64,000 nt of DNA from Galeopsis tetrahit (taxonomy: Eukaryota > Streptophyta > Magnoliopsida > Lamiales > Lamiaceae). The notes beneath the pieces are model-generated. The model worked only from the letters and a program-made list of their open reading frames with translations, was not told where the DNA came from and made no database searches. Positions 43,167-56,112 of the stretch are shown piece by piece (the stretch's first letter is position 1; each line of letters opens with the position of its first letter). Made by a program: the position numbers and the translations under genes. Where the stretch lies: assembly GCA_963675135.1 (NCBI GenBank), contig OY776125.1:46096513-46160512 (forward strand). Reading direction: 5' to 3'.

Positions 43167-45722
43167 ATGTCTATGGAGATAAGTGCTAACAAACTTCCCA
43201 AGTTCTCTGTTCAGGACTATGACTATTGGAAGTTGAGGATGGAAGCCATCTTCAGCTCAACTCATGACCTGATGGTCTCCGTGATCAAAGAAGGACCAGT
43301 CGTCACGATGGTTCAAAATACTGCTGCCCTGGACCCGTCTAAAGCCGTTGGCGTGCTCGTCCCTAAACCAAGGTCTGAACTTACTTCTGAAGAAATGAGA
43401 CAGAACAATTTGGACAGTTTGGCCAAGAACTATATTTTACACAACCTTCCCAATGAGTATCTTGGGAAAGTGTTAAAATGTAAGACAACCAAAGAAATGT
43501 GGGATCGTCTTGCTATCATTTGTGAAGGGACTACCCTGATCAAAGAAAGTAAGCTTTTCACAGCTGTTCAAAGGTTCGAATCATTTAAGATGAAGTCTGG
43601 TGAAAATATAGACCAGTTAGATACTCGTTTCACACGTGTTATGAATGACTTGGAAGTGCTTGGTAAATCTTATACTAATCGTGAAATTAACTTGAGAATT
43701 CTTAAGAGTCTTGATGCTAGATGGAAAATGGTCAAGATGATCATAAAGAATACTCAGGACATTGATGAATGGACTGCTGAGACAATGTTCCAAACTCTCA
43801 AGGCGCATGAGTTCGATCTAGATGAGGATGATCCTATAGCCAGTAGTGATAGGGAGAATGCTGTGTCGAAAAATGTTGCATTCAAGTCTACTACGTCTAA
43901 GAGCTCTAGAGAAGACAGGTCTAAGTCTAAGACTAAGTCTGATAACATAAGAGACGAGTTAGACAAGTCTGATCTCAGTCTGAAAGATCAGATGAACATG
44001 ATGGTTAGGAAGTTTGATAGACTGAACAAGCGTTATGGTAGATATAAGAAGTTCTATAAAGACTATAGAGGTTCTGGTAACAAGGACACGTCTGAAACTA
44101 GACGAGACCGAAACTCGTCCGAAAGGAGAGACAAAGTCTAAAAAAGTAACAGACGAGATAGAGAGTCTGACGATAGGAAGATTAATCGTTCTGATAGACG
44201 AGATAGGAGAAGGGATAAGTCTCATGAGAAAAAGTCTACTAACGATCCTTTATGCTATAACTGTGAGAAACCAGGTCACTACATCTATGAATGTCCGGAC
44301 ATGAGCACTGATGATCGTGAAGAACGTAAAGTAAGAAGGGAACGAAGATACAACCGGGGTAAGAAGGCAATGATGGCTAACAATGACTCTGAAACGGATT
44401 CAGACGAGTTGCCTTCGTCTTCGTCTAGCTACCCGTCTGGTCGTGAAGATGAAGAAGCATTCATAGTTGATGATGGTCTATGCTGCATGGCCAAAATCGA
44501 GCAAGAGGTATCATTTGCAACTTCATTTCAATCATGTGATGAATCAGAATTTGATGAAAGTGATACTGCCGATAGTGGAGTAGGGAGTAGTCTTCATCAC
44601 TCTACTGGTGTGACTGAAGAAGACCTCCTACTTGCTAATAAGGCATTCATTGAAGTCAGTGACGAAAACATCATCGTAAAACAAGAAATCATTGAACTCA
44701 AAGAAGCACAGTCTAAAGTAGATCCCAATATAACAGTCCTAAACGAACGCTTGTAAGAAGAGTTGAGACAACTCAAAGACAAGAGTGCATCAACAGACAA
44801 GTTATATCAAGACCTACTTAAGACACATGCTACTGAGACGAATGAATTCAATATTTTAAAGAGCAAGTGTAAAAAGCTTGAAGAACGCAATAAGTTCTTA
44901 GAGACTGAGGTCGTAAATCTGGACCTTAAACTTACTGACCTGATTAAGTCTTCTATGACTAATCAAAAACTGTCAAATAGGTATAGGGCTCTAGGTGACA
45001 AGACAGGGTTGGGTGTTTATGCACCTGACTCGCCTACTCAAGTCATTGAGAACCCTATTGAGGTTAGTTCAAGCTCTTTGACACATGACAAAGGCAAAAG
45101 ACCAATGGAATACGATACTAAAACTACATCCCAAGGCACTGTACATAAGCAGACTGGTGTTAACACTCCGATTACCAAAGGTGGTAAAAGGAAGGTTGAC
45201 AATAGACCTGTTCCGTTTAGAACAAGTCGAAAGAGGACCACAAATCATGGACGACCAAACCAGGTCAGATACGAGGATTGGTATCCTGAGGAGACGAGTA
45301 CTAGACAAGTACAGACTAGATGGGAAGAGCCTAGACCTCCTTTCATAAGGCAGTCTCAGCTCTACTCGTCTAGGCCTAGGAATGTGGCTCCCAAATATCG
45401 TACTCAACCAGCCTTATATCCTCCGCCTGAATCTTATGATATCCAAGGAGAGGAAAGACCTAAACATGTCTATAAACTGTATGGCCCAAATGCATACAAG
45501 CCCTACTCTGACTGTCATAGGCCCGTGCCTACTCAAGTAGAGGTCAAGTCGAAAGGCTACCTCGGACGAGTAGACCCAAGGACTGATGATAGGCCAAACA
45601 AGGACAACAGGGTCTTATTTTGCAACAAATATGGTAGGAAGCTTAAAAGATCAAACTTGTTCAGGACTCCAATGTACATTTGGATTCCATTGAACTCTAC
45701 TAACCCCCCAGGACCCCAATAG
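43167..45722 (+). pseudogene. gag: gag of the third Copia, two internal stops
   Basis: One frame from MSMEISANKLPKFSVQDY through the UBN2-type Gag core (MWDRLAIICEGTTLIKE, LDTRFTRVMNDLEVLG), a CCHC knuckle (CYNCEKPGHYIYEC, 44253-44294), an acidic stretch, a coiled coil (44640-44970) and a basic, proline-rich tail ending NSTNPPGPQ. In-frame TAA codons at 44139-44141 and 44754-44756 break it. A TAG at 45720 ends it just before the RVPK motif that also closes the outer element's gag. The domain order matches the outer Copia, so the two are related families. Confidence 0.9.
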
Positions 45723-48559
45723 ACAAAGAGGGTACCTAAATTATGTAATATCATCTAATGCAGGGTCGACTTATACAAGAAGGGTGGCTCAATAGGAGAA
45801 ACTTGGTACATAGACAGTGGTTGTTCGCACCACATGACTGGTACCAAGGCACTTCTATCAAGCTACTATGAGCAAGAAGGACCAATGGTTATATTCAATG
45901 ATAGCTCTACAGCCGTCACGAAAGGCTTTGGCTATATCCGAAATGGAGATGTAGAGATACAAGATGTATCCTACGTAGAAGGTTTGAAATATAATTTATT
46001 ATCTGTTTAACAGTTTTGTGATCGAGGTTACAAAGTGCAGTTTAAAAGCCAAAAGTGCGAAATCATAAACAAGAGGACTCATACCGTACTGCTCGTTGGC
46101 ATAAGACAAGGCAGTGTATATATTGTGAATTGGAATAGTTGTCCGCGGGACACTTGTCTTCTTACCAAAACACCGAAAGAGATCAGCTGGCTTTGGCATA
46201 GACGCCTCTGCCACATGAACTTTAAGGTGATTAATAAGATTGCAAGAGATTACCTTGAGGAAGGTATACCCAACGAAATCTATTTCAAATCACATGTATG
46301 CGATGCATGTCAGAAAGGTAAACAGGTAAAGGGTTCCTTTAAATCCATTCCAACCCTCTCAACAAGTAGAGTTCTTGAACTTCTACATATGGACTTACAT
46401 GGCCCAATCACTCCTCCAACCTTGAACGGTAGAAGGTACACACTTGTTGTGGTAGACGATTATTCTAAGTTCACTTAGGTAGTCTTCTTACACAAGAAGA
46501 GTGATACACAAACAACCTGATTTGTTGAAGAAGATTCAAGTTGAGAAGAATCAGTCAATTGTCAAAATCCGTAGTGACAAGGGTACTGAATTCATTAACT
46601 GCTATATAAAAGAATTTTGCTCTAAACGTGGCATCCAACATCTTACTAGTACAGCAAGGACACCACAATAAAACGGAGTAGCAGAACGAAGGAACAGAAC
46701 CCTTAAGGAGGCCTGCAGGACCATGCTGACAGAGTATAATACTCCTCAGAAGTTTTGGGCAGAAGAGATCAATACTGCGTGTCATTCCCAAAACAGAAGT
46801 GCTATCAATAAAGCACTAGGTAAGACGCCTTATGAGGTATGGAAAGGTCGAAAACCCAGAGTTTGTTTGTAAGTGCTTCATCCATATATTTGGTTGTAAG
46901 TGCTTCATCCATAACAATGGGAAGAGTAAGGTGAATGCGTTCGATGCTAAAGAAGACGAGGGGATATTCTTAGGGTACTCCTCGACTAGCAAAGCATTCA
47001 GGGTGTTCAACTACTCTACCCTCTGTGTGGAAGAAACACCACATGTAGTTTTCGATGAATCTATACAGGACTCGTTTGCCAACCAGATCAGTAAGAAGGT
47101 AACTGATCTATCGATCCAAACTGACCAAGAATCAGAAGTGTATGAATCTGTTCAAGCATATAACCCGTTCATAAAAGCTCTCGAGTCTTATGACAAGGAA
47201 AAGGTAAGTGCTCAAGGTAAATCTGCTAGACCAGTTGACATGCCTGAGCTAGTCGACTCGTCTACTCCTATTAAATCTTTTGGTACAAATGATGTTGAAA
47301 TGCACGATGCTATAGTTGATTTTGATGATGATAGTATACATACTAAAACTAGAAAAACATGGAAATCTGCTCATGATACTGAAAATATCATTGGTGACTC
47401 TACTGTTGGTGTGAAGACTAGACGACAACTCTTTGAGTCACAAGAACAGACTAGTCCATCTCTGTTTTACTGGTGTTGTTTCCTCTCATCTATCGAGCCT
47501 AAGACCGTTAATGAGGTATTGGCTGATAGTAATTGGATCATTGCTATGCAAGACGAGTTGAACCAATTTGTTCGAAATGACGTCTGGGAACTTGTCGATA
47601 GACCTACACATCATAATGTAGTTGGCACTCGATGGATTTTCAAAAATAAGAAAGATGAGAATGATGTAGTCGTTAGAAATAAGGCTAGACTAGTAGCCCA
47701 AGGCTATTCTCAAGCTGAAGGCATAGATTATGATGAAACTTATGCACCTGTTGCTAGACTAGAAGCCATTAGATTGTTCCTTGCATATGTTGCTTATATG
47801 AAGTTTACTGTATATCAAATGGATGTTAAAAGTGCATTTCTTAACGGTATTCTTGTGGAAGAAGTGTATGTTGAACAACCTCCAGGTTTCGAAGTAAAAG
47901 GCAACCAAGTGTACAAGTTGAAGAAAGCCTTATACGGACTAAAGCAAGCTCCCAGAGCATAGTACGATACTCTTTCTCAATTTCTATTAGAGAATGGTTT
48001 TACTAAGGGCAAGGTCGATAGAACCTTGTTCAGAAGACAAGAAGGTAAGGATACCCTACTTGTTCAAATTTATGTGGATGATATCATTTTCGGATCACCC
48101 AACAAAAGGCTGAGTGAAAGTTTTTCAACACTCATGCAAAGTATGTTTGAAATGTCAATGATGGGAGAAATGACTTATTTTCTTGGACTTCAAGTAAAAC
48201 AAACTCCCGATGGGATTTTCATAAATCAAGCAAAGTATACTCGTAACCTACTAGACAAGTATGGTATTAAGACTTGTAAATATTCTGGAGTACCTATGTT
48301 ACCTACCTACAGGATGGATCCAGACGAGAATGGTAAGTGTGCTGATCAAACTCATTACCGTGGTCTTATTGGATCATTACTATACTTGACTGCTAGTAGA
48401 CCTGACATTGCATTTTCTGTTGACGTATGTGCTCGATTTCAAGCTAATCCAAAAGAGAGTCATATGGAAACCACTAAACGGATTCTGAAATATTTGAAAG
48501 GAACCATCAATCGTGGTATATGGTATCCTTCAAATGATGATTTATCCCTAAGTGGCTAC
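45723..48559 (+). pseudogene. pol: pol of the third Copia, first part (PR, INT, RT, start of RNase H)
   Basis: Protease (WYIDSGCSHHMTG), integrase (HHCC, LLHMDLHGP, IRSDKGTEF, NGVAERRN), reverse transcriptase (YQMDVKSAFLNG, intact YVDD at about 48070-48085) and RNase H up to LSLSGY. Stops occur at 45756, 46007, 46476, 46669 and 47960, and there is a frameshift near 46500. By comparison with the outer pol, those at 46476 and 47960 replace Trp and the one at 46669 replaces Gln. A small duplication of KCFIHIFGCKCFIH type is present near 46870-46915. RNase H is then cut by the LTR-element insertion and resumes at 54737. Confidence 0.9.
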
Positions 48560-50321
48560 TGATTAGTGTGAAAATTGCTCGAAATTCTTGTGCTTAAATT
48601 GCATAATTTTATAGGATTTCGTGCATTATTTACACTAAATTGGCTAATTACACGTGATTTGGAGAAATGGTGTAGTTTGTTATTTTTGTAGGTAAACTGA
48701 GGTGTTTTGAATCAAATTGTGAGGAACATCGGCTGTTGGATTGAGTCCATGAGTTGACCACATGAAAGAAGGTGGAGTGAGGGTCGAAACGAGACAAGAA
48801 TCAAGCCAATTGGATCTCGGGATCAAAAGATATGCATAAAATAAGAGAGAAACAACATGGTTGAGTCAAAGCAAGGGTGAGGAGGGGCACGGCCGAGCCT
48901 GAGGCACGAGCACGACATGCCCGTGACAGAAAGTTTTCTAGAATTGAGGGGCACGACCGAGCCATTTGCACGGCCGAGCTACTGAAAAAGAAATAGCAGC
49001 TGGGTTGCCAAGGGCCCAGACCCATTTACTCATTTCTTGACACGGAGGCCGCAATCAAAATTGGAATCAGCCCACTTGATTAATTAAATTGATGGGCCAT
49101 CATCAAAAGGGAGTCCAATATTATTGCAAGCTGGAATTCTTAATAGCAATTGGGCCTACCCAATATCTCACCATCTCAAATCAATTAATCAAGCCTACAT
49201 GAAGAAGCAAGCAGCTGAGTTTATTTTTTGGGGGGCCCATATCATTATGGAAAAAGGAGCAGCAACTTCGACATTCAGGGGAGGAGAACAGAGCACGCAT
49301 TGGGGAACCCTCCTCCAACCCCACATTTTACTCAACTCCATAGATTAGTTTAATTTGAATTTTTTAACTAGTTTTAAATTTAGTATTTTTCATTACATTG
49401 GAGGATTTTGAAGACCTTATGAGGTGATACCTTTCTTAATTTAATGCTTTGTTATTTATGTCTTGTGAGCTCAATTTCAATTGTTAATTTAATTATTAGC
49501 TAGGTTTGTTGGTGTTTGGGTGTTTGGATTTATGATGGAATTAGATTTTTAGCTTAATTTTGATTGTTTAATTTAATTGGAAGGTGTATTGATTAGGTTA
49601 ATGGGTTTTGGTTGATCATTTGCTTGAATTCAATTATTAGATTATATTTTGACTCATGATTAGTGCAACGAGAGTTGGTTAGTCTTGACGATAGTATAAT
49701 CGAGGGTTGGAAATCGAGTGGATTGAGTATATATTGGGTTATCGCAACGAGAGTTGGGTAATTTTCATTAGAACCCCATTAATTTACACTAATTATTTGA
49801 ATGAGAGTTTGAGTGATTAGTGAAGAGACTATAGGACTTTGGTTTCTAGTATTCAAGTGGAAAAACATGATTATGGATTATATTAGATTAATTTAGATAG
49901 AGTAGAACCCCCTAATTGTGTGATTACCCGGGTAAGAACGTCTCTATTCTTTCTCTCGATCCGAGGTGCTTTATTAGATAACATTTTTAGTGATTGCTCT
50001 TATCATACATCAATCAATGAATTAAACGTCCAAGTTAAGCTTTAATCGATTTCCACATAATGAAGAACACCCGAACACTACTTCTCACATTTGATATTTG
50101 ATCATCGTTTACTTGCTTTTCCTAGTTAGCTTTTATCTTGTTGATTTTTACATTTAGTCTTTAGCTCACCCCCATGCTCTTTCACTATAATTACGTGACG
50201 CACACAACACTAAGGCTATGCTAGCAAACTAGTCCCGTGGTTCGATAATTTAACCGGGCACTTACTTTTACTACGAGGATCCTCTTACACTTGAGAGGTG
50301 AGTATCGAAAAATACGTGTCA
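48560..50321 (+). repeat. 5' LTR of the non-autonomous element
   Basis: Contains several copies of a GCACGGCCGAGC motif (48888-48980). By eye it differs from the 3' LTR at roughly one to two positions per hundred. Confidence 0.95.
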
Positions 50322-50327
50322 AGTTTT

Positions 50328-50345
50328 TGGCGCCGCTGCCGGGGA
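50328..50345 (+). other. Primer-binding site, tRNA-Asp type
   Basis: TGGCGCCGCTGCCGGGGA seven bases inside the LTR, complementary to the 3' end of tRNA-Asp apart from one mismatch. It is the site used by Athila/Tat-type elements. Confidence 0.85.
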
Positions 50346-50473
50346 TTAGTTTTGCCTTTTGTGTAACTTAGTGTTAGTTTAGCGTAATTACTAGTGATTT
50401 TTATTTTTATTTGTTCTATATTGTCTTGTGCTTTTTATACTTGATCGTTTGTGTAGGTGAACTTAATTGCAAG

Positions 50474-51307
50474 ATGGACGGATACAACCAATATTCATGG
50501 AATCAATCCTATGATCAATATGGTATGGTTTATCCTCCTTATCAAGAAGAAGATTGTTATGATAGTTGGGGGAACTATGATTACGATTGTCAAATGCAAC
50601 TAGTACCCACCCATTATCAAGACGATGAAAGAAATGCTTACTTGGAACATTTGCTAGTCACTTTCATAACTCAATCCAATCAAGTGTCTGCACACAACAA
50701 TGCAAGATTGGAAAAGATAGATGAGCAAATGGTCTCACTTGCGAATCGAATGAAGAATATGGCGTTCCAATTGAGTCAAATGACTTCTTCAAGTGGGACT
50801 AGTTATGAAGGGACAAGCATGATAATTGAAGAAGAAGAGGGCTCAAGTGAAGAGGAGGACGAAGACGTCAAGCTTATTGAGTACTTAATGGAGATTGAAG
50901 AAGATGAAGAGGAAGAAGAATGTCCCTTGATGGAGGACACGAGCAACAAAGACCAAAAAGATCAAGAAGCATTAGATGACACATTGAAGAGTGAAATGAG
51001 CATTTCTAAACCTTTACACTCTTCAATTTTCACTTTAGATAATATTGATGCTTCTATTGATTTTATCTTACCTCTTGTTAACTTTGATCTTAAGAAAGAA
51101 ATTGAAAAAAGCTTGGACATCTTCCCACAAAAAGGAAAGGAATGGAAAGAAAGTAAGGAAGAAGAGCAAGATGAGCTTCAATTGAAGAAAATGCGCATGA
51201 AAGGTGCAAATTATTGGCCTACTATCCATGAGAGTCTCCTCGACTTTGAGGCAAAAAGATTGAAATATAATGGCAAGGAGGACCGATATCCTTGGCCATT
51301 CCGATGA
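50474..51307 (+). CDS. Orphan acidic ORF of the non-autonomous LTR element
   Basis: I take the ATG at 50474 (MDGYNQYSWNQSYDQYG), giving 277 residues; an upstream ATG at 50411 would add a hydrophobic 21-residue leader that I doubt. The N-terminus is rich in Tyr, Gln and Asp, then a helical segment (LEHLLVTFITQSNQ, NNARLEKIDEQMVSLANRM), a very acidic stretch (EEEEGSSEEEDEDVK, IEEDEEEEECP) and a more ordered C-terminus (NYWPTIHESLLDFEAKRL). No zinc knuckle or catalytic motif. It could be a reduced Gag-like protein of an Athila/Tat-derived element, but I do not recognise it. The frame is intact. Confidence 0.6.
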   Translation: MDGYNQYSWNQSYDQYGMVYPPYQEEDCYDSWGNYDYDCQMQLVPTHYQDDERNAYLEHLLVTFITQSNQVSAHNNARLEKIDEQMVSLANRMKNMAFQLSQMTSSSGTSYEGTSMIIEEEEGSSEEEDEDVKLIEYLMEIEEDEEEEECPLMEDTSNKDQKDQEALDDTLKSEMSISKPLHSSIFTLDNIDASIDFILPLVNFDLKKEIEKSLDIFPQKGKEWKESKEEEQDELQLKKMRMKGANYWPTIHESLLDFEAKRLKYNGKEDRYPWPFR

Positions 51308-52961
51308 GTTTTTTTTTCTTTCCGTCCGGCTTGAAGACGTTAAACTTAGCGCTAAACGGGAGGCAACCCATTCTTTATTATTTTCTTTTAGCTTTGTAGT
51401 TTGCTTGATCTTTTTGTTGAGTTTTTGTTTTGTAGGATGAGTGTTGTGTTGGTGGTTAAGGATGGGCTATGTGCATAGTGAAGCTTAAGGTGGTGGTGCT
51501 TTGGTGCTAAGAAGGTTCAAGGGATAAATCGGTTGTGGTAGCTTGCTTCTTTGGTGAGCTACGTTGGTGGACAATTTCTAAGGTAACACACTCATCTCCA
51601 AACTTTGCATTCAACTAGATAGTTTCATTTAAGTTTGGGGGGGGGAGATTTCGTGTGTTACCTTCATTTTTATTGCACCGTTTGTCCTATAATTGTTTAG
51701 CTTTGTTGGATGAGATCTTGTGGAAGAAAGTGTTTGAGGCATACTTGTTGGTGATTGTTGGTTTTTGAAATTTGGTTGAGCTTGTTGGTATTGATTGATG
51801 CATGCTTGTTCATTTGTTTATGTGAAGATTGTGTTGGTTTGGTGCTCTTAATTCATAATTAGATAAGCCCATGAGCTTTAGAGCCTTTAGACTTCATATA
51901 TTTTGGTCTATTTTACTTAATGTGAGTATCATTCATGCTTGTGTGCTCTAGAACTTGCCAAATGTCTTGTTTGAGACTACTTTTTGTGTGAGATTTTTGA
52001 AAGTGATATAAGGCCATCTTTGTTTTGAATAGTCACTTAGCCAAATTGTCCATACCAAATGATATGTTTTCGTAGTTAGCCACTTTGAGCCTATTGACTT
52101 GTATTCTTTGACAACCTATAAAATTTAGCCTATTTGTCCATCTTTTGTGAGCCTAATTTCCCTATGAACTAGTGGAGCTTAAATGTTGACAAATGAGGTT
52201 GAATTGAGATTAAATGTGAATTTGGTGGATGAGTTTGGTTTGAAAGTGAAAAGAAAAAAAAATGAGAAAAAAAGATGAATTGTGAGTTATGCATAAAAAA
52301 GATCGAGTTGATGAGAAAAGAAAAGAAAATTGAAAAAGAAAACTCTCTTTTGTACAAGTATTTGGTAGAGCTTGAAGTTCAAAAGTGCTCAAAAAAGTTT
52401 TGGTGGTGAAGAATGTGCTTTAAAAGAGTGAGCAAATGAATTGTTGGAGTTTGGAATTTGGAGTTGCAACTTGATCAATTGTAGCTTTCCTCTTGAGTTT
52501 TAGAGATGTTCGACGGGATGTCTTTATTTCTCGCTCCACTAGTTTACGAGTCACTTTATCCAAATCTTCCATACCCTAACCAAAGAGCCTACATTATAAC
52601 CAAATGATAAGTCCTTGTTGATTCATGAATTGAACACATAACTTGTGGTGGAGAATTGAGACTTTTGGCAAGCATATGGTAGTACATTTGTGTGATTTGA
52701 TTTTGAGAGCATACATTCCTTGATATACACTTTGTGTGAAGAGTCATACACTTACTTGTGAGGAAGTTGTGAATTGAGCACTTAATCTTGCATGGATTTG
52801 AGCATAGCATGTGAACTTGTTTGTTGATATCTTTACCTCTTGGCTTGACTAAATTGATTGAACTTGACAATCACTTATTCTATCTCGTCTTGAATGAATT
52901 CCTTCGCAATTCTCCCACTTATTATATTTTTCTTTCGTTGCTCGAGGACGAGCAACACTTT
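51308..52961 (+). other. Non-coding interior of the non-autonomous LTR element
   Basis: G/T-rich sequence without credible frames. It holds a GGGGGGGGGAG purine run near 51638-51650, an A-rich block near 52250-52340 and ends at the polypurine tract. Such gene-less interiors are typical of LARD-type elements. Confidence 0.65.
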
Positions 52962-52974
52962 AAGTTTGGGGGGG
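52962..52974 (+). other. Polypurine tract of the non-autonomous element
   Basis: AAGTTTGGGGGGG immediately before the 3' LTR. Confidence 0.85.
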
Positions 52975-52975
52975 T

Positions 52976-54736
52976 TGATTAGTGTGAAAATTGCTCGAAA
53001 TTCTTGTGCTTAAATTGCATAATTTTATAGGATTTCGTGCATTATTTACACTAAATTGGCTAATTACACGTGATTTGGAGAAATGGTGTAGTTTGTTGTT
53101 TTTGTAGGTAAAACGAGGTGTTTTGAATCAAATTGTGAGGAAAATCGGCCGTTGGATTGAGCCCATGAGTTGACCACATGAAAGAAGGTGGAGTGAGGGT
53201 CGAAACGAGACAAGAATCAAACCAATTGGATCTCGGGATCAAAAGATATGCATAAAATAAGAGAGAAACAACATGGTCGAGTCAAAGCAAGGGTGAGGAG
53301 GGGCACGGCCGAGCTTGAGGCACGAGCACGACATGCCCGTGACAGAAAGTTTTCTAGAATTTAGGGGCACGGCCGAGCCATTTGCACGGCCGAGCTACTG
53401 AAAAAGAAATAGCAGCTGGGTTGCCAAGGGCCCAGGCCCATTTACTCATTTCTTGACACGGAGGCCGCAATCAAAATTGGAATCAGCCCACTTGATTAAT
53501 TAAATTGATGGGCCATCATCAAAAGGGAGTCCAATATTATTGCAAGCTGGAATTCTTAATAGCAATTGGGTCTACCCAATATCTCACCATCTCAAATCAA
53601 TTAATCAAGCCTACATGAAGAAGCAAGCAGCTGAGTTTATTTTTTTGGGGCCCATATCATTATGGAAAAAGGAGCAGCAGCTTCGACATTCAGGAGAGGA
53701 GAACAGAGCACGCATTGGGGAACCCTCCTCCAACCCCACATTTTACTCAACTCCATAGATTAGTTTAATTTGAATTTCTTAGCTAGTTTTAAATTTAGTA
53801 TTTTTCATTACATTGGAGGATTTTGAAGACCTTATGAGGTGATACCTTTCTTAATTTAATGCTTTGTTATTTATGTCTTGTGAGCTCAATTTCAATTGTT
53901 AATTTAATTATTAGCTAGGTTTTTTGGTGTTTGGGTGTTTGGATTTATGATGGAATTAGATTTTTAGCTTAATTTTGATTGTTTAATTTAATTGGAAGGT
54001 GTATTGATTAGGTTAATGGGTTTTGGTTGATCATTTGCTTGAATTCAATTATTAGATTATATTTTGACTCATGATTAGTGCAACGAGAGTTGGTTAGTCT
54101 TGACGATAGTATAATCGAGGGTTGGAAATCGAGTGGATTGAGTATATATTGGGTTATCGCAACGAGAGTTGGGTAATTTTCATTAGAACCCCATTAATTT
54201 ACACTAATTATTTGAATGAGAGTTTGAGTGATTAGTGAAGAGACTATAGGACTTTGGTTTCTAGTATTCAAGTGGAAAAACATGATTAGGGATTAGATTA
54301 GATTAATTTAGATAGAGTAGAACCCCCTAATTGTGTGATTACCCGGGTAAGAACGTCTCTATTATTTCTCTCGATCCGAGGTGCTTTGTTAGATATCATT
54401 TTTAGTGATTGCTCTTATCATACATCAATCAATGAATTAAACGTCCAAGTTAAGCTTTAATCGATTTCCACATAATGAAGAACACCCGAACACTACTTCT
54501 CACATTTGATATTTGATCATCGTTTACTTGCTTTTCCTAGTTAGCTTTTATCTTGTTGATTTTTACATTTAGTCTTTAGCTCACCCCCATGCTCTTTCAC
54601 TATAATTACGTGACGCACACAACACTAAGGCTACGCTAGCAAACTAGTCCCGTGGTTCGATAATTTAACCGGGCACTTACTTTTACTACGAGGATCCTCT
54701 TATACTTGAGAGGTGAGTATTGAAAAATACGTGTCA
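52976..54736 (+). repeat. 3' LTR of the non-autonomous element
   Basis: Same ends and GCACGGCCGAGC motifs as the 5' LTR. Confidence 0.95.
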
Positions 54737-55209
54737 GCTACTCTGATTCTGATTTTGGTGGCTGTAGAATAGATAGGAAATCTACATCTGGTTCTTGTCA
54801 ATTCTTAGGCACAAAACTCATTTCATGGTTTTCGAAAAAGCAGACAAGTGTTGCTACCTCTACTACTGAAGCCGAGTACATGGCTGCTGGTAGTTGTTGT
54901 AGTCAATTATTGTGGCTTATTCAACAACTTAGAGATTATAATATATATGAATCAAATGTTCCTATTTTCTGTGACAGTAACAGTGCTATTGCCATTACAC
55001 AAAATCCTGTTTTGCACACAAGTTGTAAGCATGTTGATGTGAAACATCATTTCATACGTGATCATGTAGAAAATAAGGATATTCGCATGGAAAAGATTCA
55101 CACTGATTTTCAAAGAGTTGACATTTTCACAAAACCATTACCTGAGGCTCGATTTCGTGAATTATGCATTAGTCTAGGACTAATTGATTTAGATCCTACT
55201 AGTATGTAG
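54737..55209 (+). pseudogene. pol: pol of the third Copia, RNase H remainder
   Basis: It resumes the RNase H domain after the insertion (YSDSDFGGCRIDRKSTSG, SWFSKKQTSV, STTEAEYMAAGSCC, DIFTKPLPEARFREL) and ends at the natural stop after DLDPTSM. The piece itself is open, but it is separated from its start by the LTR element. Confidence 0.92.
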
Positions 55210-56112
55210 CAATGTACTAACCAGACAGGTATATCACTAAGAAGAAAGGAGAAACATACAAGTTACCACACAAAAACAGAGCACTGGTCTATTCGTCAAC
55301 AAGACAGGTAAACAAGGTCAGACAAGATGACCAAACAACCCGATGAGGAAGCTGGTAAAGCTGAGGGTAATACTAAGGGAATAAACATTTAAGGGGGAAT
55401 CTATGATTTCTTAAATATCCTTATGTTGACTCTAAAGTTTGTTAAAAGTCATCTTGTTCGAAACCTTGATTACTATATTAGATTGAAATTTGAATTAATT
55501 ATCCTACTCTACTACTTATACCTATATTCACATGTCGCATAAGATAAGACAGGTACAGGAAGCTGTTCGACAATCAGACAGACAAGCACAGTCGAAGGGG
55601 GAACTCGTCTGGTGCTGACAAGTCTACTGATCTGTTCTGATGAACTCGAACAAAAAAGATAAGATCACTCGTGATCCTATAATTCTATAAGTGTTTGAGT
55701 TGGGTGTTTAAGGACAATAATGAAATTTGATAAAGAAAATTGGAAAACCTAGGATTGGATGAATACACTCCATCTTAATGAGGTGTATACACCCAGTTCC
55801 CGCCTAAACTCTACTACGCTAGGGCAGATGAGTACACTCCTCTGTTCTAACCAATAGAAAAGGTGAATTCCAAAATTTACAATATCAAAACACATAATCG
55901 TCTCGATTACGCAACTGAATTTCAAAAGTCCCCACCATTGGATCAAAACTTTAAATCTTAGCCATCAATTCAAACTTTCTTTCTTAATAAAACCACTATA
56001 CTCTCCTAAAAACACTCCTCACGATCACATTTCCTTTCTACTCTCAATTGCTCTCGATTGTATTTGCGATTCAAAGTTTAATCTGCAATTTTTATCATAT
56101 TTTACTGTAAAA
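55210..56112 (+). other. pol-to-third-ORF spacer of the third Copia
   Basis: About 900 bp without credible frames. A polypurine-like TTTAAGGGGGAATCTATG lies at 55388-55405. A weak TATA-like TTAATAAAACC (55984-55994) and a C/T-rich leader with CACTCCTCACG precede the third-ORF ATG, resembling the outer element's spacer (CTCCTCACGCACTC). Confidence 0.5.

Larger units (their letters stand above)
48560..54736 (+). mobile_element. Non-autonomous LTR retrotransposon (LARD-like), 6.2 kb, young
   Basis: Two ~1,761-bp LTRs (48560-50321, 52976-54736) start TGATTAG and end GTGTCA. The target duplication gctac lies at 48555-48559 and 54737-54741, inside the RNase H codons of the third Copia. A primer site of the tRNA-Asp type and a polypurine tract are both in place. 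The 2.65-kb interior has one acidic ORF and no protease, integrase or reverse transcriptase. The tRNA-Asp primer type is typical of the Athila/Tat branch of Ty3/Gypsy, so it probably depends on such elements. Confidence 0.93.

Noticed and set aside
50411..50473. Hydrophobic leader (start at 50411) as a signal peptide of the acidic ORF
   Set aside because: The stretch follows the primer site closely and the next ATG at 50474 begins a better protein; the hydrophobic run is probably untranslated leader.
53060..53242. Short ORFs in LTRs of the non-autonomous element (also 49124-49348, 53540-53758)
   Set aside because: Present in both LTRs with frame-changing differences between the copies; no sign of selection for coding.
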